Source of the DNA: Siphonodentalium dalli
Taxonomy: Eukaryota > Mollusca > Scaphopoda > Gadilida > Siphonodentaliidae
Length of the DNA: 64,000 nt
Assembly (NCBI GenBank): GCA_032622095.1
Contig: CP136064.1
Location: 49,174,073-49,238,072, forward strand
Reading direction: 5' to 3'
Part shown: piece after piece, positions 1 to 14,500 of the stretch
Layout: the number at the start of each line of letters is the position of its first letter
Position numbering within the stretch: the first letter of the stretch is position 1
Translations under genes and position numbers: made by a program
The notes under the pieces: generated by a model
The model's input: the letters and a program-made list of their open reading frames with translations, nothing else
What the model was told of the DNA's origin: nothing
Databases searched by the model: none

Positions 1-600
1 TGAATTTTCTATGTCGAAAAAGGGGCATAACTCTACCAAAAATGGTCGGGCAGAACCCAAGTTCGAACTTGACCTGTGTTTTGCTGGGAGAAAGAAATAT
101 ACCAAATTTGGTTTGAATCCGATTAACTCTACTAAAGTTATCATCCGGAAACCAACTTTCAGGGGTTTTCTAAGTCAAAAAAGGGGCATAACTCTGGTGA
201 AAATTGGCGGACGGAACCAGAATTCGAACTTGACCTGTCTTTTCTGCTAGTCAACCCACATACCAAATTTAATTTAATTTGGTTCACTCTAACTAAAGTT
301 ATCATCCGGAAACCTCGGACGCACGGACGCACGCTGATTATAATAGTCCTCCGAACCCGTTGGGTCGGCGGACAAAAAGGGCCGTAACTCGTGTAAAAAT
401 AATAGGACGGAACACATATTCGAACTTGGCCTGTATCTTTAGCTGGGAAATACACATACCAACTTTGGTTCAGATCAAATAATCCAAACTGTAGTTATCG
501 ATCGGAAACCAAAAATGTTAACGGACAGACAGAGACAGACGGACAGACAGATGGACAGACTGATTACATAATACAACCTTTTTTCAAAAAGGGCGTATAA
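1..600. repeat. Interspersed 'ccataactct' repeat with GGACAGAC tail
   Basis: Three diverged units of about 160 bp, each with 'ggggcataactct', a 'cgaacttgacctgt' segment and 'aaagttatcatccggaaacc'. They end in a (GGACAGAC)-like tail at about 500-560. Related blocks are at 38221-38460, 41930-42390, 49520-49770 and, more diverged, 52320-52800. I infer a short non-autonomous repeat family common in molluscs. No protein is encoded. Confidence 0.7.
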
Positions 601-1663
601 AAATTATATGATTTCATCCATAAGGTTGAAAAGGAAATCGAATTGAATTTTGACTAAATGCAAAACCGTAATTATCAAAGTTTTGGAGTGTTGGAATTCA
701 AAGCTGGTTGCTGGTTGGTTGGAGAGAGCAGTGCATAACATTTTGAAATTCACCTTAACCTACATGCGGGTTACGTGGTCTGTTTTTGGTTAACCTATTG
801 TTCTGTCACTCAGGCAAAAATGGTTAACCATTTGTTTTTTGGGCCACGTCCCCCTAGAGAACTTGAAAAACACTTTTGAATACGTATCACAAGAGCTGTT
901 AAGTTTCACAGATTGTCCTTGAGACTCCCATTTCGCCATAGCGAAAACCTCCAAAATACGGATAACCACCATTTCTCCCGCATGTGGCCCCAAAAAGTAC
1001 ATCCGATTTCCGTTGGTAAAATGGACAGGTGTAGCTGCACTTTGATTGCAGAGTGACAACCTTAATTGATTTTCACACTCACCCAAAGCCATGATTGTGT
1101 CATGATGTGTGGAAATCCTGTGGAAACACGGACACTTTTATGGAAGTGAAAATGACTGACATAACAATGATGTAAACAATAGAAGGGGAAAACTCTATAT
1201 TTTTAACAGGATGTCTTTATTTCCTTGGCCACTGTAGCTTCCTACCATGCATGTCTTATAAGCGCTCAAATACAGCTAGTAATTCTCAGCTGTTCAAAGG
1301 TTGAAATGCTTTATATAACATGATGTATCTCATATTAGCTGTATAAAACTCTGTTTTCATAACTGTTTATTGTTTTATTTAGGTATATATATATATATAC
1401 ATAAGATAAAGAGAAATAGAAGCTCATAAAATTGCATAATCTTCATCATATATAAAAAGATGAAAATCATTATTATTATTATTTTTTTTAACACGCCACT
1501 CATTCGCATATTTGGGCATACCTCTCGGATGGCTATTTTCAAAACTTAACAGGTCTGCGTATAACATAAACTTGCTCTTTGGCAAATTTTGGTCTCACAT
1601 TCAAAGTATATTCCACAATATTACCAATTATTAGCACCTTTTAGATTTGCATTCAATGTTTAA
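601..1663. other. Intron sequence without recognisable gene
   Basis: AT-rich intron left of exon 26. A 100-codon reading frame lies on the minus strand at 790-1092, but it matches nothing I know and has no splice signals in phase with the gene. There are short (AT) and (TTA) runs at about 1386-1400 and 1470-1490. Confidence 0.5.
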
Positions 1664-2055
1664 CCCTTTACCCAACAGAACGGCCCTGTGCCAATGCATT
1701 CTCTTATATATGCGAGTCGACCATAGGTCGCCTCGCATATATAAGAGAATGCATTGGCTTAACACATTACAAATTATAAAATTGTTAAAGAATGTAAGAA
1801 AAAATGGTAAAAAGTGTTAAAAACAGATTTTTTTTAGGCCAATGCATTCTCTTATATATGCGAGGCGACCTATGGTCGACTCGCATATATAAGAGAATGC
1901 ATTGGCACAGGGCATAACTGTAACTATCACAATATGGTCAAGGAGCCGGTTCCAATGATATCCATATTTGTATGGTTCTATTGAGACAGACCGAAGATAT
2001 TTTAGGCTGTTGAAGCTTTATTTGGCCGGTTTTGGCCGGTTTGTTGGGTAAAGGG
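1664..2055. mobile_element. TTAA-flanked MITE, class I ends, double hairpin core
   Basis: Flanked by TTAA at 1660-1663 and 2056-2059, with ends CCCTTTACCCAACA and its complement. Inside are two 69-bp near-perfect palindromes (1690-1758 and 1838-1906) that are inverted relative to each other, separated by an AT-rich spacer. CCCTTT ends on TTAA resemble piggyBac-type non-autonomous elements. No coding capacity. Confidence 0.85.
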
Positions 2056-2095
2056 TTAAATGAATCAATAATTGATGATCATGTCCATGCATTAC

Positions 2096-2194
2096 GAATA
2101 GAGCTGGTGAGAATGTTTGTGAATAGAGCTGGTGAGAATGTTTGTGAATAGAGCTGGTGAGAATGTTTGTGAATAGAGCTGGTGAGAATGTTTG
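2096..2194 (+). repeat. 25-bp minisatellite, 4 copies
   Basis: Four almost identical copies of a 25-bp unit starting gaatagagctggtgagaatg, 120 bp into the intron after exon 26. The first copies are perfect and the last is clipped by 'ggccagc'. The recent, homogeneous array suggests it is length-variable between individuals. Confidence 0.9.
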
Positions 2195-2313
2195 GCCAGC
2201 TTATTTATATTCACCAATCCATCGTTCGCATGACTTTTAATTTGCGTAACCAGCATGCGAACGAATGCCTGAAATTTCATGCACTGGAGAGTTCATAATA
2301 GTATCTAACAAAC

Positions 2314-2521
2314 CTGAATAGAACATATCTACAAGCATAGTAGAAAGACACTTCAGGTTTTGGACACAGCCTGTGCAGAGAACAACAAGCAGATCATATG
2401 CTGCAGTAACAGTCTGTGGCGTCGAGCAGATAGGCACAGCTTGGTCAGATGGAAAATCATTCTGTTTCCTACATTGCAACATTATTTTGGAAGCCGGCAG
2501 CACAAAGTCTTCTACTAGTTC
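2314..2521 (-). CDS. USP9X: USP9X-like exon 26 of window (last before catalytic domain)
   Basis: 208 nt, phase 0 start, phase 1 end. Acceptor ATTTTAG before 2521; donor GTTTGT from 2313. Encodes [37 protein letters not shown] and [18 protein letters not shown] plus one base. In human this sequence ends at EMYYIG, shortly before the GLKNAGATCYMNS box that holds the catalytic Cys. The next exon is left of the window, because nothing in 1-2313 reads as the USP domain. Confidence 0.97.
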
Positions 2522-5500
2522 CTAAAATATAGGAAGAGTCCACATTTTTAGTATACTCCCTGGGAGAAGACATTTTGTACATACATTCATAGGCTACAAA
2601 TGTGCTTTCAAAATAAACTTTTAAATATGGTGCATCGCTTCTTACAACAACATAATTATTATAAAACTGGATTTCAAGACTACAACACCATTTTCTGTGA
2701 ATAAGGACTGGGTATATTATTTTTCTATAAAGGCATAATAAAGTGGTTTATTCCTGATATAGCCAAGCAAAATATCTGAAACAAAATGACATTTTGGTTC
2801 GATAAGATAGAGTTCTCTCTTTTGTTATGCTCCAAACATTTCAGAGAGATCACCTGAAGAGTCTGTTCTAAAAATAGCCCATATAACTGTCCCAAAAGGT
2901 TGTATGAAAGCATTGATGTTCACAAAATACTGTCCAGATATACATAGGTTAGATATCAAAAGTAAGGGATAGAAAAAGTTGCACCTCGAGTGCTGGCATA
3001 CCCCAACAATGCCAAATTGAAACATGGTCAGGACGGAAACCAAATTTAAAATAAACTAAAAAGTATACCTATAGAATGGAAAATGCAAACAATGTCATTT
3101 GCCCCTCTTTTGAAAGCAGTCATGATGGCAAACCTCCAAGCCAAATTTCAATTAGATCCGATAACCCATCGCTGAGATATCTGACCGGACAGACAATAAA
3201 AATGACTATAAATTTCCAGATGAACAAAGAGGGATAACTCAAGAATGGAAAACGCGAACTTCATTTGCCCCTCTTTTGAAAGCAGTCATGATGGTGTACC
3301 TCCACACAAAATTTCTTTTGGATCCAATAACCCATGGCTGAGATATATGCCCAGATGGACAGACTGACACACAGACGGTTAAATTCAATCCAGTATATCC
3401 CCCATGTTTCTTCAAAAAAAAAAGGTGGAGGATTAAAAATATTGATAATAAAGAAATAAAGAATAAGTCTCATAATTATTTTTATACAAATTTCTTAACA
3501 AATATTTGTAAAACTGATAAATTGCCTAGAGAGAAATTTACATTGATAATTGTTCACAATTGATAAATATAAGCATATAAAGGGATTACCTTGACTAAGT
3601 TAGCACCACCTTTTTCACAGCCAATGTTGTATTTCTTATCTGATGACTGGAAAGCGAGCAGTTCTTTCGTTATTCCTAAGTGTCCTTCTAACAAGGCATC
3701 TTCTATCACTGAATCATCTTGAGTAAGAGCAATGTCCTATTAAAAAATAAAAATAAATAAATCAATTACTGTGCAATATACCTGACTGAAAAAAATAAGG
3801 ATAACTCAAGAATGGAAATTGGGAACAATATAATTGAACTTCTCCTGATGGCGAACCTCCATACTAAATTGTATGCCCTTCGATAGCCCTCAGATATCTG
3901 TATGAACAGACAAAAATGATCAACATTTGCAGAAAAATAAGGAAAAATAAATCAGCCCTACTAAGATGCACCAATAGACCATTTCTATACTGAATGGATT
4001 CTCCCAATCACTCAAAAGTATACATTGGAATGGTCTATTATTCATTTGGAGGGATGTCCAGGTAATAAAGTGACGACAGACAGATGAAAAGATAATACAA
4101 GTGCAATTGGATTTCTATTAAAGGGTCCCAACTCCCAAGGCACTCAGAGTGGCTAAAAATATTACTACTAAGAAGAACACATGTCTTATATTTGCAATTG
4201 TATTTTATGTTTAACATGTCAAGCGTTTTAGAGCACTTCGGTGGATTTTACGCTAAACAAAACCGTTATTTATCTATTTATATTGCCTTCACTGCAGTTG
4301 AGAATTAGGTTAAGTTTGGGTATTTTCAAGTTAGGTTCTTAGTATATAATTTTATCCATTTACTAATTTACTATTATTTTAGGATGTGTGCCATGTTTGT
4401 ATTGTAAGCGCATTGAAACTAATTTATTGTATAATCCGCTCTAAATGTATCTATAATAATAATAATAATAATAATAATAACATGGAGATATGGATTGAAA
4501 CCATTATGTGTAGTAAGTTAAAATATTTTAGTTTCAATATGATTTTGAGACTTTTCCAATCTGTACTGTCAAATTTATATTAAACTGTGGTATGTTATTG
4601 GACTTTTATCATTAATTCCACTGTAACACTAATGTTTACATAAAACTGGTTTCGTTTGTCAACAAACATCGCTAATTGCCTAGTAATTTCAAATATTTGT
4701 CAATGCTTTGACCTTTTCCAATATTTACAGTCAAAAGTTTGTTTAAACTTTGGTATCTTATTGGACTAAATGCACTTTTTTATTCGGTAATTCCACTGTT
4801 TACATAACGATGGTTTTGACATGTGAAATATCGTTATTGGAGAGTTATTAATAAAGAAATTAAGAACGAAGTCAATCTATGTTCTCTTGTACTTGTTGAG
4901 GAATGAGGATAGTTGTTTTACAGACTATTATATTATTTCGCATGAACCCACTTCGAAGGCCTTAAGTCCCTTAAATAAACGTTCAGATAATAAGTTCAAC
5001 AAACGGTATAGAAACGGTTAACCCTTTCATAATGGAAGCTGCGCTGGTGCAGCATTAAAGACCATGTGCCAGTGATTTCTCTTATATATATGAGTCTCCC
5101 ATAGGGAGCCTCACATATATAAGAGAATACACTGGCTTACAAGATCAAGGTATATTGTTAGGCCAATGCATTCTCTATGGGAGACTTGCATATATAAGAG
5201 AATGCATTGGCACAAGGGTTTTTGCAAAATTTCAGGAAGCTCCAGTCATCAAATGGTTAAACTAAAAGAATTAACAAGTAATAAGTATTATCCAACATGT
5301 GAAACCATTGTTTTTAAAATGACCAACTCACCCGGATTTTCTTCAGCCAAGATATCTCATTAGTGAGTAGAACTTCAGCAGTTGGCAAGACAGCTTCGTT
5401 GGAACATGCAAAGTTGAGGAGCCTGGAACGAATGTAATTATTAGATGTGTCATATACTACAAACAAAAAAATATCTCAACAAGGAACTAAATGGTTTAAT

Positions 5501-8500
5501 TTATTAGAATTTATAGTAGTTTAATTGCTTAGGCCTCATCTTCTCTGGAAAGTTTCTTTTGTTATAAAATTTCTATAGAAACTTCTTCACATAGATTCTA
5601 TTTCTTTTTTAGTTTAGTTTCTCTATATCCCCAAATTGGCAGAAAACACATTGGATAATCGAGGTTCCCAATTGGTGTACATCACAATATTCACCATTTG
5701 AGAACTTCAATCTGTCTCCCATAGCAGATGAGGTCATGCAGAATGACGTCCCAAGAGGATGAATTTGGTGATGCTAGCCTGCTGTACAGGAGAGCGTCAC
5801 TAAATTCACCCTCTGGTGACATCATTCTGCAAATGACAGGCACACTAAACTCCGACTTGGATACAACTGACTCAAAAGATGGTGTATCGTCCCATAATTC
5901 TCCATATAGATTCAAGGTTATAAAACAATAACTTTGTGTCATAGAGAGAGATATATGCTTCTGTCTGTAAGAAATAATTTTTTCCCCACAAACTGATACA
6001 GAAAATGTGGCTATTTTGGAACATTACATCAGCTGTGATATCTGTTTTTATTATTAACCCTATTCTATACTAAATACTCATTGATGAGTAGTTCCCTTAA
6101 GAATTGTTGAGATGATAAGCTCAATAAATGACCTTATTATCTCAACATTTCCCACAAATCAATAGGAACCTGCAGCATCTTTTCGTCTATCTATAGTCTA
6201 CTTAAATTTTCTGAGCATCCCTCCAGATGAATAATAGACCATTCCAATGTATAATTTAATAAATGAATGGGAGAATCCATTTAGTAAATAAAGGGTTAAA
6301 AGCCTCTCTTTTAAGATAGTTTCTAAGTGCAAAATATGTAACAGCAAATGTTAATATTATGTTATGGAGAAGATTAATGAAAATGTACCTTTAGTCGCTG
6401 GCAAGAGAAGTTGGTGAGAAGAGTAACAATACAGTAATGCCCTAATTAATCGACTCCATAACCACAGCAGAATTATGGGTAATTTTTCAGGATTTAGTTG
6501 GAAATATAGCTTGTTGCCATTCATCGGAAAGCTCTCGGGGAGAGCTTTCCGATGAATGGCAACAAGCCATATTTCCGACTAAATCCTGAAAAATTACCCA
6601 TAATTCTGCTGTGGTTATGGAGTCGATTAATTAGGGCATTACTGTATATACCAAGGTATTTCCAACCATAATCCTTACCTACACAATAACAGGAAGTACT
6701 CATGAGATTGTTTGGCATTTTCTTTAACCGTTGTCTGTAAAAATAATACATGTATTTGACCAACATGGTTATTATGCTAATATTAACAAATAATAAGTAA
6801 GTCATGTAATCGACTTTAATGGTTGTTCACAACAGGAAATGAAATAATTATAAATGGAACATATAATTGAATCACAATTCCATATTAGGCCATAGTCAAT
6901 TAATTTCATGTTCAGCATCAATCGCCGCATTTGCTTTTTTGATAGAACCATAATGCATTTGGTTAAATATTGGCGCAGTGTTCAGTTTCATTGAAATGTC
7001 CCCTGCAAGAATTAAGATAATTGCTCTTAGTCTTTGAGTCCCTAATTGCATGCTTCATTTGCATAAAATAAATGTAAAAAAGATTGGTGTATTATTACAT
7101 AAATTTACATATTCTCCAATATTATTTGTATTCAGTATACTTTTTATCATGAGAAAAAGACTTGATGCCTGTTGTTTAATCACATGTTAAATTTTGTACT
7201 GAACTATATTACAAAATATCCTTAAAGGTACTCAACCCGATAAAACTCCTCTCAATTACTATTTCAATGGCTTCGGGGGTCAAAAATATTTGATTCGAGT
7301 CGAGGAAGTCACCCATCAAAGCTCAGATTTGTTAGATATCGATTTTAGAAATCTATTATTTTTCATTATCGGGAATTCGTTCTGGCCCAGAAGATAGTAA
7401 AAAATTCGTTATTATTACCCACTTGATTATAGAGTTATCCATCCTTGTCTGTTTGAATAGAATTTTGGCGTAAAATCTCGAGCATGTTACCAAATTGACG
7501 GCAGTTATAAGTACTCATCTCGAGAACATAAGAATTTTCAAAAATCAATATCTAATGACTCTGAGCTTTGTTTGATGGGTTCCTCGACTCGAATCAAATA
7601 TTTTTTACCCCCAAAGCCAAAGAAATAGTAATATAGGACCCTCTGATCGGATTGTTGTTGTTGGAATCTGTTGAGATGGGGACCCTCTTTACGGGTTGAG
7701 TACCTTTAAATTTGAATAAATATAGTTTACAATAAAGTGAACTCACTGAGAGAACTGTAAACAGGAGAGTGATGAAAAATATAAGAGGTCTGTGGCCACT
7801 GAAGCTACACCTTGTAGCTACCAATAGAAACTGTTCAGCCGCAGCAATTCTCACATTCCTGAAAGAAATCAATACATATCAGACTCGACAGCTCAGTATC
7901 ATGAGCACAACTGACAACCCTTTGACAGCTGGACTCTCGGGATCCAGATAATAGTGCAAGTGGGAATAGTAGTACAGGGTGGAATTTCCGAGAATTTCAT
8001 ATGCTTGTTTATATTTTTCAACTTTTGCTGCTAATTCAGCATTTTCTTTCAAAGTTTTTTTGTCATGTTTATAGCCATTTTGACTTATTTTGAAACCATT
8101 AGACTCCGAGAAATAATTTGTCGTAAAATTTTGTTGATATTAATTAAAATAAATTTTTAATATTGATCAAACAAACTATGAAAATTATTATCTTCGAGAA
8201 AGTATTCACTGCAGAATTAACATGTTAATTCCAAGTCACCACCATTGGTCCCCTCACTAAGAAATCATGCTATGATAACATCGCTAGGATGTGCACCCCT
8301 ATTGTTATGATATTTTGGATGCTACCAAAGAGCAACATTGACTTGGCGATTGTGAAATGGTCGCTTTCAATTTAATTTTAATAAGGTGATGCTGCTAAAC
8401 TGCAGTAATGCTGATTACATACTGCGCGTTAGGTATTAAACGTCGATGATGTTTACTGCATTTTACAGAAACAAACTAATTTATCCAAAGTTTTGTTCAA

Positions 8501-11500
8501 ATCAATACTGTTGGAGGACACAATGCTGTCACTAGGCAAAATTTAATAAACGCAGACCCAAATAAGGATCGTACAGGGTGGATATTTCTGGAGAATTCAT
8601 AATCATACAGGTACGGTTATTTGGATCCCGAGCCTTGTGCACAAGCCTTGAAATAGTGTCTGACATTTGCAGAATGAGGTCCCCAGAGGGTGAATTAGTG
8701 AAGCTACCCCGCACAGTGGGCTAGCACAACAAATTCACCCTCGGGTACATCATTCTGCTTAGGCCTCATCTTCTGGGATGTATCTATGGTCTCAAATTAA
8801 CATTGTTTTTAGTTACTTTTGCCCTTCTGTTCAGTTTCTATATCCCCTAATTTGCAGAAGATAATGCATAATCAAGGTAAATAATGGGCGAACATCACTA
8901 ACTTCAACTGGGGAACTTCAATCTGATCTTAGCAGTTCCCAGATGGTGAATTTGGTGATGCTAGCCTGCTGTGTGGGATAGCGTCACCAAATTCACCCTC
9001 TGGGGACCTCATTCTGCAAATGACATACAACCTATTTCAAAGTTTCGCTTAGTATGGCTTCTTTATCGACTCAGCAGCTAGACCATATCATGACGTCAGT
9101 TTTATGGGTGGAAGAAACACTGAAACAGGGAAAATTTCACCAGGAAATCAGTTTGGGATATATTTTACGAGAGCGCAGAATGAGTTTGATAACAGATTTG
9201 AATTATGATGCAAAATATTGTATTCTGTATTTATTCCACATCCTTATGTCAGGTATGTTCAATGCTTGACAGTGGCCTCCATTAAAATTATAGCAATAAT
9301 GGTGATTCCGTCTGATGAAATTATCGGTCATTTTTGGAGCAAAACGGAAATTGGATCATTGACGTAATGTATGTCATCGCACTCAGCGACGATGTCAAGA
9401 CGAAGTAGTTCTGGCTTGAATTCAACGCGAGGTATACAACAATAGGTATCCAATATTTGTGATTCCATTACATATGTATGCTACACACCAGGTGTGAAAT
9501 AAATTTTTGTATTCAGTAAGTAATTCTAGGGCATATATGAAGTTCGCACATAAATTATTCATGCATTTATCGGCCTATTTTGGTCCCTGAAATGTGACAA
9601 AAACAAGGGATTACTATGTCTAATTTGAGGCTTGAAGACCAAGTAACTTTAATCAATACAATAATATGGTCCTAATGTTTTAAAATATACATACCTGTTT
9701 TTACAGAATATAAGGAGATCTATGATAAATGTCTGCCAAGACCGATCTTTATTTAAATTTTCCAGTGCAGAAGGACATAAAGCTAGGGTGATTGTCAACA
9801 CTTCGAGCGATTCCCTGGCAAAGGGTATGTCATCTGAATCAGGCTCTTCCTTATTCTGCAAGTAAATCATGAAACAAAATATAATCAAAAAGTGAAATAT
9901 TTCACAACATAATAACATTATATGGTTGCTCAGAAAGAAAAGGATAAATTACTAAATAAATACCCCCACTTCCTTTCAGTGTTAATGTTCATGTTTCAGT
10001 TGACTAAACAAACCAATGTGTTGCACATAATTTGTTTATGAAATAGAACATAAGCATCTAACCACCAGATATTTTCCTGCCACTGGTATATGGAGTGGAC
10101 CCGGCTGGTTTTCTAAGTCGATCAAGACATTGTTGAGCAAGTCTCATATACCGAATATCAACAATATCAGTTCATTAATTTTTTTTAAAACTCAACAAAA
10201 ATAGGGTGGTGTTTGTTGTAGAAGATATGGATATATCTTTACCTTTACTTATCAATGGCTTTATGGATAAAAAAACCCAAAATATGATATTTATTGTAGA
10301 AGATATGGATATATCTTTACAGTATTAAGGGTTTCCGGCAGGGGGAAAATAAATGAGTCCGTATTGGGGAAACACATATAACGCGACCATGGTTTGACCC
10401 GTCGGCAGAAAATTTTTGTATTTGTCACTAAAAGTAGTCATTTTCTTGCACCCGAGATATTCACAAAGCAATCCAAAACTACGTATATTAAGCAAGTTGA
10501 TCATTTCCATGGGTGCATTAATTCTATTGATGGTAACCAGAGCATTAATTCTGTAATTACGCATGTGAGACCGCTGTCTGATTGAAGACTAAATAAATGA
10601 AAAACCTATGAGTTAGTGTTTACAAATTTATAATATTCTGACAGGTATAATTAAACACTAAAAAGCATCTATCTATGCATTTACCAATAATACCGAACAA
10701 GTAGGACTGAATTAATTATTTCCAAGAATTTCAACAGGTAGCTTCCGTGAAAATGAAATTGAAAGGATATAGGGCCTATTCTGTCAATCATAAAACTATT
10801 TGTGCATTGTATAAAGTCATACTGAAGGGATTGTCTGTAGAAAATATTTATAGTGGAGTAATATGAACGGTAGCGAAATTGTTCAAACTCGGAACATGTA
10901 GCTTGTTCAATAGTCTGCATTAGTCCAACAGGTATCCAACAGCTGGAACAGATTTTTAGCCCACATGTTTTGAAATAAAATTGAGTTTTGGCGAGAAATG
11001 AGAACATGTGCATCGTTGTTTATTCTTGGGGCCCCAGGAAGGATAACGAAACTATTATTGACCATACTTTGACTTTATCTCCGAGCGTGAGTAGTTTCAT
11101 CCATGGAAATCCAGTGCACAAATATATCCCTACTCAGCAGTTTGTCATTCTTTTATGTAATACGATAGTATGGGATCTCCAATGGCGAGTACTTTCATCC
11201 ACGGAAATCCTGTGCACAAAATATCCCTACTCAGTTGTCCAGCATTCTTTGATGTTACCGCAACATGTGTATTATGCTGTATATAACGTCACTATTTGAC
11301 TGCACATCAAACATTACGTTGTAGTTTTGGGTTATGCTGTACCGGTAACATACCGGTAACATACTGTGCTCAGTTGACCTGCTTTTTAACCAGTATTCTG
11401 TTTAACCCCCGAATTCCAGTTGCAGCCAGATTGCTATTGATTTTAGGTACATGTATGTCTCAAACAGATCATCAGTGAGGGGAATGAGGACATTCCATGG

Positions 11501-14500
11501 ACGCTGAGCCATAGTAACGGAAACCCTGTGTATCGATGTAGATATGTCTTTACCTTATCAATAAAGACGATATGGACAAATTAAATCCTCATTTTCTGGG
11601 CAGTTCACAATTGAAATTAAAAACGAAAAATTGCAAATATGAAACTAACATTCTATATAATTATAACCACATAAATCTGCTTTACCAAGTGCAATAATCC
11701 TTTGTCGCTGGCACCATGGTCGCCAACTAATAAAGAAATGAGCTATGTTAGTTGTCATCACTATTTTCGCGAGATAAAAAAATGTTGCTTATTATCGTGA
11801 GATGGTAACTGTTGAATATCGTATTCAAATCTTTTATGATGTGAAGTCAGGTTGTTGTTAGTAGACGGGAGTCAGTTTATGACACATTCTGTAACTGACA
11901 TGCCATTATTTAAGTACTGCTCGCTTGTACATCCAATAATGGAACAATGCATTTATGTATTTTATCTAACAAAAAATTTACATAATCAGTGTACAGATTA
12001 AGCGTTTTGATGATTAGTGTTTTTAATTCAATATTATATCAAATGGCTGGTTACATGTTAGAGCTTACCTTGTCCCCTTTACACAGCCATCACAATTCAT
12101 TCAACACTCCCGTTATAAAATAAATTTGGGGCAAATTTACCCGCGTGTTAATAAATGGCACTACTATCAACGCCTAACTTCGTTGATCTATTCAGCGCTT
12201 TTGAATTAGCTTTCCGTCTCAATTTGGGGTAAAAAAAAGTGTGGCCAACTTTGGCCAAATTAAATTTTTATTGACCAATGGCCAATTTGGCCACCGACAG
12301 CGGGAACACTGGATATGGATATATCTTTACCTTATCTATGGCTTTATGGATTTCATCGACAGAAGAGTGAATCAAATGGAATGATCCCGAACTTGTTGCC
12401 CACGTTAACCTCTGCAAGCATTTAACAGTGTTGATATCTGGTGAAGCAGTCAGTCCCTGTAGAAAAATAAAGATATATTTTAAATAATGCCTTAACCCGA
12501 GAGACCGGAATAACGGTCCAATCCTTATATTCTTACAACCCGGAGAACGGAATAGCAATCTGGAAATCATGTGATATTTGACACAGGAATACAGCACAGT
12601 AAACGCACATATCAACTAGAATTCAACTTCTACTTTGTACACATCAGTCACATGTTTACCCCTGTTACTTTGACAAACAAACTGATGACATAGGTTCTAA
12701 AGGGTCTGTTTCTTCATGCATAAGGTAAAAGAGAAGAATTCCGTTATATAGAAATATTGCGATCAAAGCAAACATTAACTATAATTGTGCTTCTATTTTG
12801 CACTATCAAATGAGTCACATGTAAATTCATCCATCTGACTATATCAGCCAAACTGGAGACAGGGGTGGGGTGCTGCTAAACGAAGGATTTCTATCAATTG
12901 GTGGGAAATGTTCAGATTATAAGTTCAACAAATGGTCATAGGTTCCTGAGGGAACAACTCGTGAACGAGTATTTAGTGTAGAAAGATTTAAACAGCATTA
13001 GAGAACATTTCCAACTGTCTCAGAGAAAAAAAAACCTGTGATTTACCAAATGTTTATGGACTGAACTTTTTATGGCCTAATAAACTATTCCTTTTTTCTA
13101 ATAACCCTCAGACCAGCATTGTATTATTTAAGTTAATAAAAAGCTTTATTATCCAACGCACCTTTTCCCCCAATTGTTGACCCAATCGCATGGCAGTGTT
13201 TCTGGTCATGTACTCAGAACCGAGATGGGGTATGTGGTGCAATGCCTGCTGCAAGACGACGGCCTGGTTGTGTTCCGTCACAGATATGTGCTGAGATTGA
13301 GGGTCCGCATGACAGGCTTCCACTACTGCTTGTACCTTCGCATGACCGACGGCAGTTAACAAAAGCTTCAAGATCTTAAGAACGTTCAAATATGCTGACC
13401 TGAAAAAAAACCCCAAATAGTTAGCATCTGGAAACCACAACAATACAGTACTAATAAGTCTAAATAGTACCTTCTCTCTAATAACTATTAAATATCCAAT
13501 AACAACAGATTGCGTTCATGTTTATTGGAGTGAATGTCTTAAATCTTTGTATTAGGGAAGCTTTCACAAAACAACTACCTTCTACCTTCTACAACTCGTC
13601 CCAAGTTTATAGCGGAATTCACAAAATTTGTCCAGTAAATTAGATCTGAACCTCGTCAAAAGCCTCGGTCAAAATCTACTCATTTTGTAAATTCCGCTAT
13701 AAACTGGTGACTCATTGCAGATCCTCTATATATGTGAGTCTCCCATAGGGAGCCTCGCATATATAAGAGAATGCACTGTCTTACACGGTCAAAGTAAATA
13801 TTGTTAGGTCAATGTATTCTCTTTTATAAGAGAATGCAATGGCTTACAAGGTCAATGTAAATAGTGTTAGGCCAATGAATTCTCTTTTATATGCGAGGCT
13901 CCCTATGGGAGACTAGGATATATATAAGAGATTGCAGTATCACAAAATTTCAGGAAGCTCCAGTCACGGAAGGGTTAACGTAAAGTCACCTATCATAAGT
14001 GACAGGTAGCGCACAAATCTACTTGTCACCCATAAACAGTGACAGGTGGACATATGAATATTTCCAGCCCTGAACCAACCACCTACAGTAATGCCCTAAA
14101 TAATCGACCCCTTAACCACAGCAGAATTATGGGTAACTTTTCAGGATTTAGTCGGAAATATGGCTTGTTGCCATTCATTGGAAAGCTCTCACAGAGCTTT
14201 CCGATGAATGGCAACAAGCCATATTTCTGACTAAATTCTGAAAAGTTACCCATAATTCTGCTATGGTTAAGGAGTCGATTAGTTAGAGCATTACTGTACC
14301 AACCTAAAGACCTGAGTATATGGATTGAAATGTACTCGGCATTATGTTCTCTGTGGTGTAATACTATTTTTGACCAATCAAGACATTCAAGCTAAAAGAA
14401 AAAAACTTTATTCAATAGAATGACATACCTCCTTGTTGGCAAGTCAGCAGACCCTAGAAAGCTATTCTTTGTTAGCATATTCAATGCTATATGGACACCT

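Noticed and set aside
790-1092. 100-codon minus-strand reading frame
   Set aside because: Does not match the USP domain expected next or any family I know; no in-phase splice sites. Treated as chance.
1-2313. Search for the USP catalytic Cys box exon
   Set aside because: No reading frame here resembles GLKNAGATCYMNS, so the exon must be outside the window.
13174-13359. Plus-strand frame over exon 19
   Set aside because: Shadow of the conserved minus-strand exon.
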